This document shows positions 50,201-61,121 of a stretch of DNA of 64,000 nt, one piece after another; position 1 is the first letter of the stretch, and every line of letters starts with the position of its first letter. Source of the DNA: Prunus persica (lineage: Eukaryota > Streptophyta > Magnoliopsida > Rosales > Rosaceae); NCBI RefSeq assembly GCF_000346465.2, contig NC_034013.1, positions 3,035,912-3,099,911 of the forward strand. The letters run 5' to 3'. A model generated the notes under the pieces. The model did no database searches and was not told where the DNA came from. It saw nothing but the letters and a program-made list of their open reading frames with translations. The position numbers were made by a program, and so were the translations under genes.

Positions 50201-53200
50201 TAGGTCGCTTGACAGCAAGGCAAGATTGCTAATTTTAAATTTGGTTGGTGTCCTGAGGCTTATTGGAATAGTAACTTATATATTGGAATAGTAACTTATA
50301 TATGTAAACTTATTAAGAGGGATCCCTTTTGGTAAAAATTGAAAGGGATCGCATGTGGGCCCAACCCTCGTTGGGATATGAAGATCCCAACTGTCCATTT
50401 ATTATGCCTCCATGCAAGCATTATCCTAACAAAAAATCAACTAAATCGGAAATGATTTAGCCATCTTTTGCTGACCAAATAAATAAACACACACAATGGT
50501 CCATATAAAATTGAACTGTTCATAATGGCAATCAAATGATCAAACGATTTCAGATTTTGCTGACCTTTTGCATTGTTCAATAGGTATCTAATACTTTTAG
50601 ATAGTTCAGGTCATTGAACATATTGCGACATGGCTTGACAGCGTGATCACTTTGGCATATCCTCAAAAGGGATCCCTCTTATAAAGGGGAACGCGCTTGT
50701 GTGTGTATACACAAATATGTTTTTATTTCTATCTCATGGCCTCTTGATGCGGACATCTATGACAAACCTTTTAAGGTTTACCAAAGAAGGAAGAAATGAT
50801 CAGCCAATCCAACATTATCATTAAGGTTGGGGTGAAATCTTAGTTTCCAGATTTCAATAGGAAAACTAGTTTTCCAGATTCCAGATTTCACTAGGATTTC
50901 TAGAGTTTCCAGATTTCACCAAGTTTTAGTTTCCAGTTTTTAGTAGGATTTGATTTAAGTTTCCTAGTTTATTTGGATTGGTTCCATTGTGGATTAGGAT
51001 TTCTTTTTAGTAAGGATTTTTATCCTATTCTCTCTAGGTTTAGTTTGCTATAAATACTCCCTATTTAGGTCTTTAAAATGGAGATTTGAGATATCAAGAA
51101 AAGTTTACTTTCCAGAGATTGGAGACTCCTTGGTGTGAAGCCAAGGCGTTGTTTACCACCTATTTTCTGTTTTTCCATTGTTTTCGCGTCCGCTAAATTA
51201 CCCAAATACTCAATTCACCCATATCCTACATCACCTCTTATGTTTACCGAGATGCGGATCATACTTGCACGAGTAAAAGAGTGGTGCTTAAAGCTACGAA
51301 AGTTTTCTAGGTCATCTAATGGTTGATTGTAAGAATGCATAGTGGGTTGCTAGATGCATGTGGTAATCACTTTCAACAATAAGAAGCAACAAATTGAAGA
51401 ATTTCTTTTTAAATTGAAGCATCGGTTGATCTAGAGTTTTAGAGAGTACCTCAAGGCCTGATAAAAACCTTGTGAATGGAAAAGTCCATTTCTTGTTTCA
51501 CTATCCAACATAAGAAATAAATCATATTTCCACCTGACAAATGGTTATGTCCATACCTCCAGAGCCAGTTGACTATTGACTGCTCGGAGGGTCTCACATA
51601 GGGGTTTGGGACTTGACACTTGTGGTTCAATGGCTCAGAGCTGTAGGAGGAGAATCTTGTGTTTTGTAAATAAGTTAGTGATGTAGGATATGGGTGAATT
51701 GAGTGTTTAGGTAATTTAGCGGAAGCGAAAACAATGAAAAAAAAAGAAAATAGATGATAAGATGTCTTGGCTCTGCACCAAGGGGTTTGGCTTCACACCA
51801 AGAATTGTCCGATCTCTGGAAAGTAAATTTTTCTCCATATCTCAACAACTCAACTCCGTAATGAATTAAATAGAAGGGGTATTTATAGCAAACTAAAACC
51901 TAGAGACAATAGGATAAAAATCCATTGCTAAAACAGAAATCCTAACCTAAATAAAATAGGAAACTTAGAAATCTGGAAAACTTAAAAATCTTACTAAAGT
52001 CTGGAGAACTTAGAGAACGAGTTAGAAACTAATCGCAGGAGTAAAAAAATTTCCAGATTTAAAGACCAAATTAAATGACTTCCTCTTCCATCCCTTTCTC
52101 TTGTAAACCCTAATGGGTTCGACAAAGATGTCCTCATCAGTTAGGGCCAGGAAATGATAAGTGGCAAATGGTGGCCAGTTTTCATGAGGGCAGGTTTTGG
52201 AGGGATAACTGGGGGGGATCAAGGATGTGAACACATTTAAGTATGGTTCAAGTTAAGGAAGAAATGGATGAAGGATTTAATGGTGCAAAGAAGCTAGAAG
52301 AGCTTATAGGGACTGTTTAGTTGGTGTGAAAAGTACCTGCGTGAACAGTGCATAGTTGCACAGCACGCACACAAACAGGTTTTAAATTTGTATGGCATAA
52401 GTTGCGATTATTCAATAACTTATGAACTTATGTGTCAGCCTTTGATTTGCACTAGATTAATGCACATCTTCTGTTACCTACGGGAAATATATTTTTCAAA
52501 TGGCTCTTTGATTTTCTTTTCTGTTTAATTATGTTCCTTTTTTATGTGTGTTGCTTCAACTTTCTCATTTCCATTACTTTTGTAGGACTCACAACTCAAG
52601 TCAGGGGGCAGGCAAGATTCTTTGGAAGGTTTGATTATATTATTTTTTGTGGCTGTCAATCTGTGTTAAGAGATTTTTACTAAGGATTTTTATGTTTTAT
52701 TGCAGGTGATGCATCTCAGAATGGCAGCTCTGCACATGGTTCACAGAACGGAGCACCAAATACTCATAGTATGTTGAATCAAACAATGGCCATCATGCCA
52801 ATAACGGCTGCTGGTGCTCCTGGTGCTGTTCCTGGTCCTGCAACCAACTTAAATATTGGGATGGACTATTGGGGTGCTCCACCTTCTTCTGGTGTGCCTG
52901 CAATGCGTGGGAAGGTTCCCACTACTCCAGTAACAGGAGGATTAGTTACTGCTGGGTCTCGGGATAGTGTTCAGTCACAGCTTTGGTTACAAGTTAATAT
53001 CTGTCCCTGTATTTCAAGTGCAATTTTTTTTTTCTTCTTATCACGTTTTTTCCAGCTCTGAGTTGAGACTATTTTAATTTAAGTTACTTTATAGATCTGA
53101 TTAAAAATGGGGAGAATAATCTTCACTTTGAGTATCTTGTTGGAGTTGGGAGGGTAGAGTTATGTTAATTGGCTTTAAAATTGGTTTAGAGCACCAAGTG

Positions 53201-54956
53201 TAGGTTACATTTTAAGTTGCATTACTTGTGAAAATTGATATTTGCACATGGATTCTTATGGGTTAGGCTATGAATAGAATTTTGGAAACGTTATACCCTG
53301 TGTTTGGAGTATAGTGTGACTTGTGTGGATGGAGGTTGTCATATGCAAATATGGTCTAGTTGAGTTAATGGAGCTCATGATTCGTGGGTTTAACAATTAT
53401 TTTGTTGCATATGAAGAAAGCAGTAACCGCCACTTGAATAATTTTTCCTCACTTATTCTGATTTTCATGCATGTTTGGAATCACATTCTAGCTTTTTTTC
53501 CGAGCTTTTAGCCTTGTACTGCTTTTAACATGAAACATATTAAGATTGGCAGTTAACTAGTTCTGATTGCCAGTCCCCATGGTAACTCGGCAAGTACCTG
53601 CTTTGTTTATGATTGCTATTACCTCTAATTTATTTTAATTATGCCTTTTTATTTACTTTTCTTGCTTTGTGGCTATAGCATACAGATAAACAGGAGTTTT
53701 TTGCTTCTCAATGCACAGAGATGTGCTCTATCACCTTTTTAAGCACCTCTTTGTTTGTCTTTATCAGATTTTTAAGCACCCTCACCTCTTGTTTTTCTGA
53801 CTCAGGATGAGAGAGAGCTTAAAAGACAGCGAAGAAAGCAGTCAAATAGGGAATCGGCTCGTCGATCTAGGTTGCGCAAGCAGGTAATGATGTAACTTTT
53901 TGCATCTGTTAATTATTTCAGGCTATTTGGCACTGTATGTGCAATATGGCCTCAACGGATGTACTTTTGAGTTAGGCGGAATGTGATGAGCTGGCCCAGC
54001 GTGCTGAATTATTGAAAGAAGAGAATGCCACTCTTAGATCAGAAGTTAGCCGGATCAGGAGCGAGTATGAGCAGCTGCTCTCGGAGAATGCATCTCTGAA
54101 GGTAACATCCACTCTTGGTTTGTTTTCGAACTTGTTTGGAGGATGTTGGTCGACTTTGCAGTCACTTAGTACCACATTTTTTTTTTTTTTTTTGGTTCTT
54201 TTAAGGGAGTCAATTATGCTGATCCAACTCTATCCTGCTTTAAGCACAAAGGATTTGTTGAATCGTCACTATAATTTTTTGTTAATTCACTCTGTAAACA
54301 GAACTGATCTGAATCGGTCTACATCTCTGTTCCAAACCGTGATTTGGCAAACTTCAAAAATTCTTCAAACGTTACTAGAAATTGTTCTAGCAAACCTTGA
54401 TTTAGGATTGCTTTGATCCAAAACATAATGCACTTACGTTGGTGTTCTTTAGATTTCCATTTTTTCCCTTTTTACATTTATTTCAAAGGGGGCGTGCATC
54501 AAGTGACAATTCAATTCCACACAGATTTTACAAATGTGAAGATAGAACACTTTGATAAGTTTTGCTAAAATGCAACATTCTAACTCCTTATAGTGTAATC
54601 TGCATAATCTATTGCATAAGCCTAACTGCACGGTTCCTTGGTTTGGGATCAGCGATGTGCTATCAGTCTGATCCAGATCCCATGCTTTTATTTCCCATAA
54701 TTTTTTTGTGCATCCAGACTCCAGATAAATTAGTTTAGCTAATAATCAAACAGAAGTTATACCACAGGGCTTAATTAAGGGAAATGCAATTTTAATTTGC
54801 AACGTCCAAAGTTAAACTGGAGATGCTATTTTGCTTCTACAGGAGAAGCTTGGAGAAATTCCTGGGCACGAAGATCCAAGGTCTGCCAGAAGTGAGCAAA
54901 AATTGAGCAATGACACTAAACAGATTGCACAAACAGAAGTGCATGGAGGCCAGTAG
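47228..54956 (+). CDS. G-box-binding bZIP transcription factor, bZIP16/68 type (12 exons, 409 aa)
   Basis: Coding exons are 47228-47302, 47409-47465, 47554-47628, 48719-48808, 48912-48971, 49062-49231, 49730-49784, 52586-52628, 52706-52992, 53806-53883, 53976-54101 and 54843-54956. All introns are GT-AG, the frame is continuous, and the total is 1230 bp. The N-terminus carries the proline-rich MFMR/GBF activation region (residues about 37-120, with [20 protein letters not shown] and [19 protein letters not shown]). A Ser/Gly/Asn-rich middle follows. The basic region starts at about residue 305 ([18 protein letters not shown], with the invariant N-x7-R), followed by a leucine zipper to about 375. 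Such proteins bind CACGTG G-boxes in the nucleus as dimers, and Arabidopsis relatives act in light and redox-linked expression. The tail ends TEVHGGQ. It looks intact despite large introns holding four transposon insertions. Confidence 0.93.
47788..48255 (-). mobile_element. Solo LTR in bZIP intron 3, TSD GGAGT
   Basis: 468 bp, from TGATGTAGGATATGGGTG to ATGTCCTCATCA, flanked by GGAGT on both sides (47783-47787 and 48256-48260). The ends are TG...CA with an extended inverted TGATG/CATCA. A TATA-like motif read on the minus strand sets the orientation. Confidence 0.85.
50314..50681. mobile_element. MITE with GAGGGATCCC-type ends in bZIP intron 7
   Basis: Near-perfect inverted ends TAAGAGGGATCCCTTTTG on the left and CAAAAGGGATCCCTCTTA on the right. 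The ends, plus interior words such as ACAAAAAATCAACTAAATCGG, recall the four MITE copies at 7366-9945, so it is probably a distant relative of that family. 368 bp, noncoding. Confidence 0.7.
50745..51233 (+). mobile_element. Solo LTR in bZIP intron 7, forward copy, TSD CCTCT
   Basis: 489 bp, flanked by CCTCT on both sides (50740-50744 and 51234-51238). It is the reverse complement of the copies at 47788 and 51679. GCTATAAATACTCCC near 51046 looks like the LTR promoter TATA box, which gives the plus orientation. It lies in the sense direction within the bZIP gene. Confidence 0.85.
51679..52139 (-). mobile_element. Solo LTR in bZIP intron 7, reverse copy, TSD GTTAG
   Basis: 461 bp, from TGATGTAGGATATGGGTG to ATGTCCTCATCA, with GTTAG at 51674-51678 and 52140-52144. 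It is closely similar to the 47788 copy along its whole length. Confidence 0.85.
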
Positions 54957-55788
54957 GATGAGTAACCCAGCTTTATGGTGCTTTCCAGGGGCACCATCTA
55001 ACCAATTAGCAGCAACAGGGAGTTTCTTTTGCATAGCAGCATGTAGTTTGACTTTTGTCCAACTTTTAACTTTTCATATTTTAGGATATGTTTATTTGCA
55101 TATCATCCTTTATTTCTCACTGGGCCTACCTTTAAGAGTGGAAGCCCTAAGATATGTGGTGTGAAAGTCATGTCCTACCCTTAAGTCTCTTTCACAAGGG
55201 TGGTAGTATTCACACTAAAATTCATATGTATTAAATATGGTTGGTGAATGTGTAGCTTGGGAGATTGATTAACTAAAGTATGCTACTCTAACAGAAATCT
55301 TGATTTATAAACTCGTTCTATGTGGGTTAGCATTACAGGCGTGTTGACAGCCAATTGGGAGGGTGCCGAGAACAAATGTTCTTAGGTATTTCTCCAGTTG
55401 TGTTTTGTCATCCCTGGCTGCGTTTTGTGTTTTTTGGTGTTTTGTTTTGTTTTAATTGTTTATATATTTTCTAGTTTGGTCATTTTTATCCATGTAGTTT
55501 AAATCTAAAGCAATTCAATGACAATTCTCAATTTAGAAACAATTCTCAAAATTTCAGAAAAAAATGACATTCTCAATTTTTGTCAAATATTTTAAGCTTC
55601 CTTAATGTGAGAATAATTTGGTACGTAAATTATAATAAAGTCACTCCTTTTAAAAATAAACAATACAAATATAAATTTTTTAAAATTTAGTTTAAAATAA
55701 AAATAAATCTCTATCCCTGTTTCCTTTCTTTTTTTCTCATAAGATTATGAATTAAAAATTCCTTTTTACTTTTCCTTATTATGGGGAC
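54957..55788. other. bZIP 3' UTR and downstream spacer
   Basis: The bZIP 3' UTR should occupy the first few hundred bases, but I could not fix a cleavage site. The rest is AT-rich and without exons. An 8-bp target (ATGGGGAC, 55781-55788) ends the stretch. Confidence 0.45.
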
Positions 55789-56490
55789 CATAGTCTGAAA
55801 TATCGATAATATTGAGGAAATATCGAGGATATTTCGATTTTTTTGAATCACGGATATTTCGGAATATATCCATGTACATATCGTATAAATATTGACGATA
55901 TCGACGATAATATCGAAAAATATCGATGTCGATAATTTCGTTCACATTTCAGTAATATTTTGTCAAAATATCGAAAATATCGATGTGAAGGAAAAAAAAA
56001 TTTAAAAAAAAGGGAAAAAGGGGAGAAAAAAGCACAAAGGGGATATGAACCCCTCCCATTTTACTCCAACACCTTAAACACCATATCACTTATGTTTTTG
56101 TGATAATATGCTAAAATATTTATATTTATATGGGTGGTATGTTAACAATTACATGTAAAACTACTTTGGGGATTTATCATTTGATGACTACTCTTCACAA
56201 TACACTTACTCTACACATAGAGATGATGAAGATAGTGAAAAATTTGAACCTCGTAGGAACTCTATGTGGTACTAAGTCACTCATGTATCTTACCATGCAA
56301 TATATAAAGTGTAAAATATTATAGTAAGTCATTATATATAAATGATTACGGTGTATTTAATCTTTTTTCATTAATTATTACATATTTTTTACACTCATGG
56401 TGTTTGCCCGCTTGCTGTATAATCAACTTAAATTAGTTAAATTCATCATGCAATGCATTTCCTTCTAATTTTTTGTGATAAACTCATAGA

Positions 56491-56655
56491 TGTTGTAAAA
56501 GTGGAGTCCCCAAAATGCCTATAAATACTTCCCCTTTCTACTTGTAAATGAATACACAGAAACATTGAATACAAATCAGTTTCTCTACTTTGATATCTCA
56601 ATTCTCTCCCTTCAATTTCCCAATTCCCTCTCTCCAATTCCTCTAGTTTCTAACA
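56491..56655 (+). repeat. 5' LTR of the gene-capturing retrotransposon
   Basis: 165 bp with a TATA-like CCTATAAATACTTCC at about 56518-56532. It ends TTTCTAACA, followed by CGTTATTGCACGA, the probable primer-binding region. Confidence 0.85.
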
Positions 56656-56785
56656 CGTTATTGCACGAATTCGCTTTCAAAAATACCAGCTGAATTCTCT
56701 GATTCTCTGTTTTGTGACCCTCCTTGCATATCCGATCAAAATCCGGATACAAAACCCAGAAACCAAATTGCCACCAAAGTTGAAA

Positions 56786-56818
56786 CTGCTCCCCAGAGAA
56801 TATGGCTATGTAGTCCTT
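56786..56818 (+). pseudogene. Short fragment resembling microsomal glutathione S-transferase 3 exon 1
   Basis: In frame the 33 bases encode LLPREYGYVVL. Plant MGST3 proteins begin with a (F/L)LP(K/R)EYGYVVL-type motif. The match ends at CTTG, followed by GTACACATAC, which could be the original exon's donor site. The piece is only 11 residues, so the assignment rests on a distinctive but short motif. Confidence 0.4.
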
Positions 56819-57094
56819 GGGTACACATACAAACAAACCCTCTTCTTCCTTTCTCTCTCTTTCTCTTTCTCTCTGGCATCCCACGTGGCAGTGCACAAGC
56901 ACAGACACTCTCAAAACACAGAGAGAGCCAGAGCTTCGAGACACATCATCCATGGCTGCCTCTACTGCAACATCTTCGCCCAGCTCGGTTCCCAATCCTC
57001 CAGGGCTTCACCTTCCAGTTCCGAATTTGACCTGAATAAAACGTGGCCAAATTTCCTTCTCTCTAGATCACAACCAAATACCACAGAGCTCAAA

Positions 57095-57907
57095 ATGACT
57101 GACCATAGAGCTGAAGCCAACGCCGTTTCCGGCCAGCCCCTGCTCAAGAAGAAGCCCAAAAGAAACCTGTACGCCATCGGTTGCGCCATTTTGGCTTCCA
57201 TGACTTCAATCTTGCTGGGCTACGATATTGGTGTGATGAGTGGAGCTTCAATCTACATACAAGAGGACCTGAAAATCACGGACGTGGAAGTTGAGATCCT
57301 CATCGGGATTCTGAACCTCTACTCGCTCATCGGCTCCGCCGCCGCCGGCAGAACGTCTGACTGGATTGGCCGCCGGTACACTATCGTTTTCGCCGGAGCC
57401 ATATTCTTCACCGGAGCTCTCCTCATGGGCTTCGCCACCAACTTCGCCTTCCTCATGGTCGGTCGGTTCGTCGCTGGAATCGGCGTCGGCTACGCCCTCA
57501 TGATCGCTCCGGTCTACAACGCCGAGGTCTCTCCGGCGTCGTCTCGCGGCGCTCTCACGTCTTTCCCGGAGGTGGAATCTGATGCTGTGTTTTCCAGCAC
57601 CTGTTTCAAAAGGATTTTCATGTACAAACTTCAGGAGCCATGCCGTGAGTTGTGGTCAACAGGGTCAACACCACCATCGCTAACAGAGCTGCTGATGAAC
57701 AGTGACCCATTTGTACTGTGCCAGTTGCTTGCTCTTTTGAAAGGTTCTGCTGCACTCATCAATCCAAGTGGAGAGAGGGCAGGATTCTTTGGGACGGAGC
57801 TGTCACTTTCTTTTTCTCAGTGCTCAACAAAAGGAATATCACGCAGCAATGATAAAAGTAAAAGAAGATCCAACAGCAAATCCACCGAAAAAAAGAAAAA
57901 TAAATAA
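57095..57907 (+). pseudogene. Captured polyol (sorbitol) transporter exon 1 fused to foreign sequence
   Basis: The start MTDHRAEANAVSGQPLLKKK is at 57095. The first 160 residues read as a plant polyol/monosaccharide H+ symporter (PLT/SOT, MFS sugar porter family). They include a TM1 motif SILLGYDIGVMSGAS, the GRTSDWIGRRYT loop between TM2 and TM3, and APVYNAEVSPASSRG. Complete members have about 530 residues and 12 TM segments; this has about 4-5. Family text stops at LTSFPEV (57574), where PLT genes often have an intron. About 110 unrelated residues follow, rich in S/K at the end, to a TAA at 57905. It lies wholly inside the LTR element. It is GC-rich (many GCC/GGC codons) compared with the surroundings. 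Non-functional as a transporter; a truncated or chimeric product is possible. Confidence 0.8.
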
Positions 57908-57936
57908 ATTTATATATTTAAAAAAAAAAAAAAAAA
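57575..57936 (+). other. Unidentified 3' segment with AATAAA and A17 tract
   Basis: After the transporter part the sequence is not PLT exon 2 and matches nothing I recognise in any frame. AATAAA at 57899-57904 is followed 15 bases later by 17 A (57920-57936). This is the layout of a polyadenylated mRNA end, suggesting the segment came from a reverse-transcribed transcript. Confidence 0.55.
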
Positions 57937-58143
57937 TCACTCAGCAAGGGCACTGACCCTAAAGTAGCGATAAGATCTCTGCTCCCTGATCTCCCCTATT
58001 ATTTCCTATTATATTTATCTGCTTTTCTTTTACTAACCATTAACAAAAATGGACCCTTGGTAATACCAAACATATTATCAGTGGGAGACCGTTACTAATA
58101 CTAACATTTTTCTTATTTTATTCGGTGGTGGTTTTTAATCCCA

Positions 58144-58560
58144 CATTTATTTACTGTATGGTGTAGGATTATTACCCATACGACAGCATTTATTTAAAGG
58201 GTGGTGCAGGTTTATCGTCTACGCCTTTACTTTCATTTAAAAGTATGGAGCAGAATTAGTGCCCATACACGCACGTTTACTTTATGAATTTAATTTACCG
58301 CACATTTAATTTTATTTAAGGTATGGTGCGGGATTAACGTCTATACAGCAAGCAATTTAATTTATGAATTTAATTTACCGCACATTTACATTTATTTAAA
58401 AGGGTGGTGCGGGTTTATCGTCCACGCCTTTACTTTTATTTAAATGTATGGAGCAGAATTAATGCCCACACAAGCACCTTAACTTTATGAATTTAATTTA
58501 CCGCACATTTACATTTATTTAAAGTGTGGTGCGGGTTTATCGTCTATACCGGTAATTTAT
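58144..58560. repeat. Degenerate tandem repeat around GGTGCGGGTTTATCGTC
   Basis: Units of about 120 bp share ATGAATTTAATTTACCGCAC, then CATTTATTTAAA, then a TGGTGCGGG-TTAtCGTCTA phrase. Three to four diverged units lie in the interior of the LTR element. Noncoding. Confidence 0.65.
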
Positions 58561-58596
58561 TTACCAGCAATTTATTTTATGGATTAAATGTGCTGT

Positions 58597-58753
58597 ATGA
58601 TGAGTTTTTTTTACAGTATACAGATCAGGACCAGAAGTTCCTTGATCCTCATCATACAAATTACATCAGGACTTGAATGATGAGTTTTTTACAGTATACA
58701 GATCAGGACCAGAAGTTCCTTGATCCTCATCATACAATTACATCAGGACTTGA
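58597..58753. repeat. ~78-bp tandem duplication (two units)
   Basis: Units 58597-58676 and 58677-58753 share CAGATCAGGACCAGAAGTTC and CTTGATCCTCATCATACAA, and differ by small indels in the T run and in one A/T stretch. Confidence 0.9.
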
Positions 58754-59150
58754 AGATCCTTGATGATGATATTAATATGAGAGCTGGCAGTCTCTCCGGT
58801 ACTATTTTTGTAAACATGTGATTGGACTTGAGGGTCCTTGATCCCTGACATGTAAATAAGGACCTGGGGTTCCTTAATGATGTAACAGTACCGTATTGGT
58901 TCATAATGCCGTACACATGGATGATAACTGTACTGGCAAATGTACTGTACACATGAATAGTGCCGTATACATGAATAGTGATGTATGCATAAATATTTAC
59001 CATTTTGGGTAAACTATCACCATTCAAAAGGGAACCTGCAGTTCCTTAAACTCATGGATGAGCAATTAAATGAGATGCCAGAAGTTCCTCAAAATATGGA
59101 CATTTATGCAAGGGCTTGAAGTCCAGAAATATGTACAGAAAATTGTAAAA

Positions 59151-59318
59151 ATGTCCATACCATGAGAATATGTGATTTTGGCCCGAAGTTCAAAATCTAA
59201 GGGGATTAAATGTCCATACCATGAGAATATGTGATTTTGGCCCGAAGTTCAAAATCTAAGGGGATTGAATGTCCATACCATGAGAATATGTGATTTTGGC
59301 CTGAAGTTCAAAATCTAA
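59151..59318. repeat. 59-bp tandem repeat, about 2.9 units
   Basis: Units begin ATGTCCATACCATGAGAATA at 59151, 59210 and 59269. They are nearly identical (GGCCCGAAG becomes GGCCTGAAG in the third). Confidence 0.92.
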
Positions 59319-60719
59319 CAATGTTGAGAACCTGAAGTTCCAACAATTAAATGGACATCCCTTGAGGTATTATTGCAAATTGTGGTACGCCACATATCTC
59401 TTTGGCATAAGAGAATGATGAATTGAGGCTCCCCACATATTTTGTTATATCTGGGCCGGAAGCTCATGAACCCAAATATATGAGATATTAGCGTGGCTTT
59501 TACTCAATTTATATTTCATGTCCATTTGAAAAGGGCAAATAAATTCTGAGTTTTGTGTTTAGCCCAGGCCAAAAGTTCCGGGCTCCCATACGTTGAAATA
59601 TGAAATTTGGGAAAGTCGATGTGGTTATTTGAACCTATAAGGCACAAGGTTTCAAACCGTCATTTTGAAAAGACGTAAAAACCACAGGTGCAAATTTTAA
59701 GAATGTGCGCAATTATTATAACAGGAAAGGAGCAAGTTGAAACGCAGTTGCTCCAATCAAGTTTTGCAAAGGCCATATCTATAGGAGGAAATATGGCTAC
59801 AGTTTCCAAGATCCCAATATTATCTTTTTCTTTCCCAGATTCCAAAACTTCACGTGGTCTCTATTAAATGTTTGTCGGCACTTTCGGCGTTTTCAAAGTA
59901 TTATTTTCATCAAAAGTCGATCTTGCTTTACGGATTTCACGGAGCTATTTTTTCAAAAGTACCCCGAGAATCTCGCAATTTTCCTATGGTTAATTTGAAA
60001 TTCACCGGTTCTACCTATTCATTGTATTTGTGTATAAATGTGTTACTAACGAAATTTTCTTTGCAGAAGACATCCAGTTTTCTCCATACCTAGTGATGCG
60101 ATATCTACTTGTTTTTCTTATCAGTGAGCACTTAATATGCCTGAGAAGCAAGACTATCTCTGATCATCCATTCAGGAAGCGAGACTATCCCTGATCACGT
60201 TTCCGCTACATCAGGAAACTGTGAAGGCGATCTTATGCTCTAATCTCCGGAAGTCCTTCTAGACTAGGAGATATGAGAGCTTATTGTCTGCTCCCACCAG
60301 CTTCCTTCCCTGATTGCTTACCTTCTCTTTTTGCATTTTTTCTCTTTCTGTAACTCTCTGAGGATTATTTGTTTTTGACAGAGAAAAGAGTTGTGATTTT
60401 ACTATTGCAGGATATAACTAGATCATCAAGCGCTACATTTACTGGGCCGATACAAGCTTGAATGATACTTGAGAAAAGTTTCTCCCACCTAAGGATGTAA
60501 GCAATACTTGTGTTATTTTTTTGCTTATATACTTATTTGATATTTTATCTTGAAAGGTAACCAAATGGGAAGATAAGTCCGTTCCAAAAGAATGGCTTGT
60601 ATGTATCCATGAATTATTAATGCAAATTTTACAGATTGCAAGTTGGATACATTGATAATACACTGCACAGATTAATGTACCATAAGAACAGAATATGGGT
60701 ATAGCAGTGATCAATATGA

Positions 60720-61121
60720 TGCACGCCTGTTGCGTAGGAAATGATATGGATTGAAGTCCCGAAAGGACAATCCTTTGACATGTCAATATTGATATTATGC
60801 ACGCCTAATGCGTAGCAAATTATATGGGTTAAAGTCCCATAATATGGGTTAAAGTCCCAGAAATTAATTGACATGTATGTATTAATCTGTGGCATGCCTG
60901 CAGCATGACAGATATATGGGTGCACGCCTGTTGCGTAGCAAATGATATGGATTGAAGTCCCGAAAGGACAATCCTTTGACATGTCAATATTGATATTATG
61001 CACGCCTAATGCGTAGCAAATTATATGGGTTAAAGTCCCATAATATGGGTTAAAGTCCCATAAATTAATTGACATGTATGTATTAATCTGTGGCATGCCT
61101 GCAGCATGACAGATATATGGG
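60720..61121. repeat. 201-bp tandem duplication (two units)
   Basis: Units 60720-60920 and 60921-61121 both begin TGCACGCCTGTTGCGTAG and end CAGATATATGGG. They differ at only a few positions. Each unit itself contains a short internal doubling of ATATGGGTTAAAGTCCCA. Confidence 0.92.

Noticed and set aside
56714..57094. N-terminal extension of the transporter ORF back to 56714
   Set aside because: It passes through promoter/UTR-like and captured fragment sequence; the family start is the Met at 57095.
57095..57907. A functional polyol transporter gene
   Set aside because: Only about 160 of ~530 residues belong to the family, exon 2 was not found within the window, and the piece lies between LTRs.
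60629..61096. 155-codon minus-strand frame with repeated motifs
   Set aside because: The repetition comes from the 201-bp tandem duplication in noncoding element sequence.
58144..61121. CRISPR-like array
   Set aside because: Adjacent direct repeats without unique spacers of uniform size, in plant retroelement DNA; ordinary tandem repeats.
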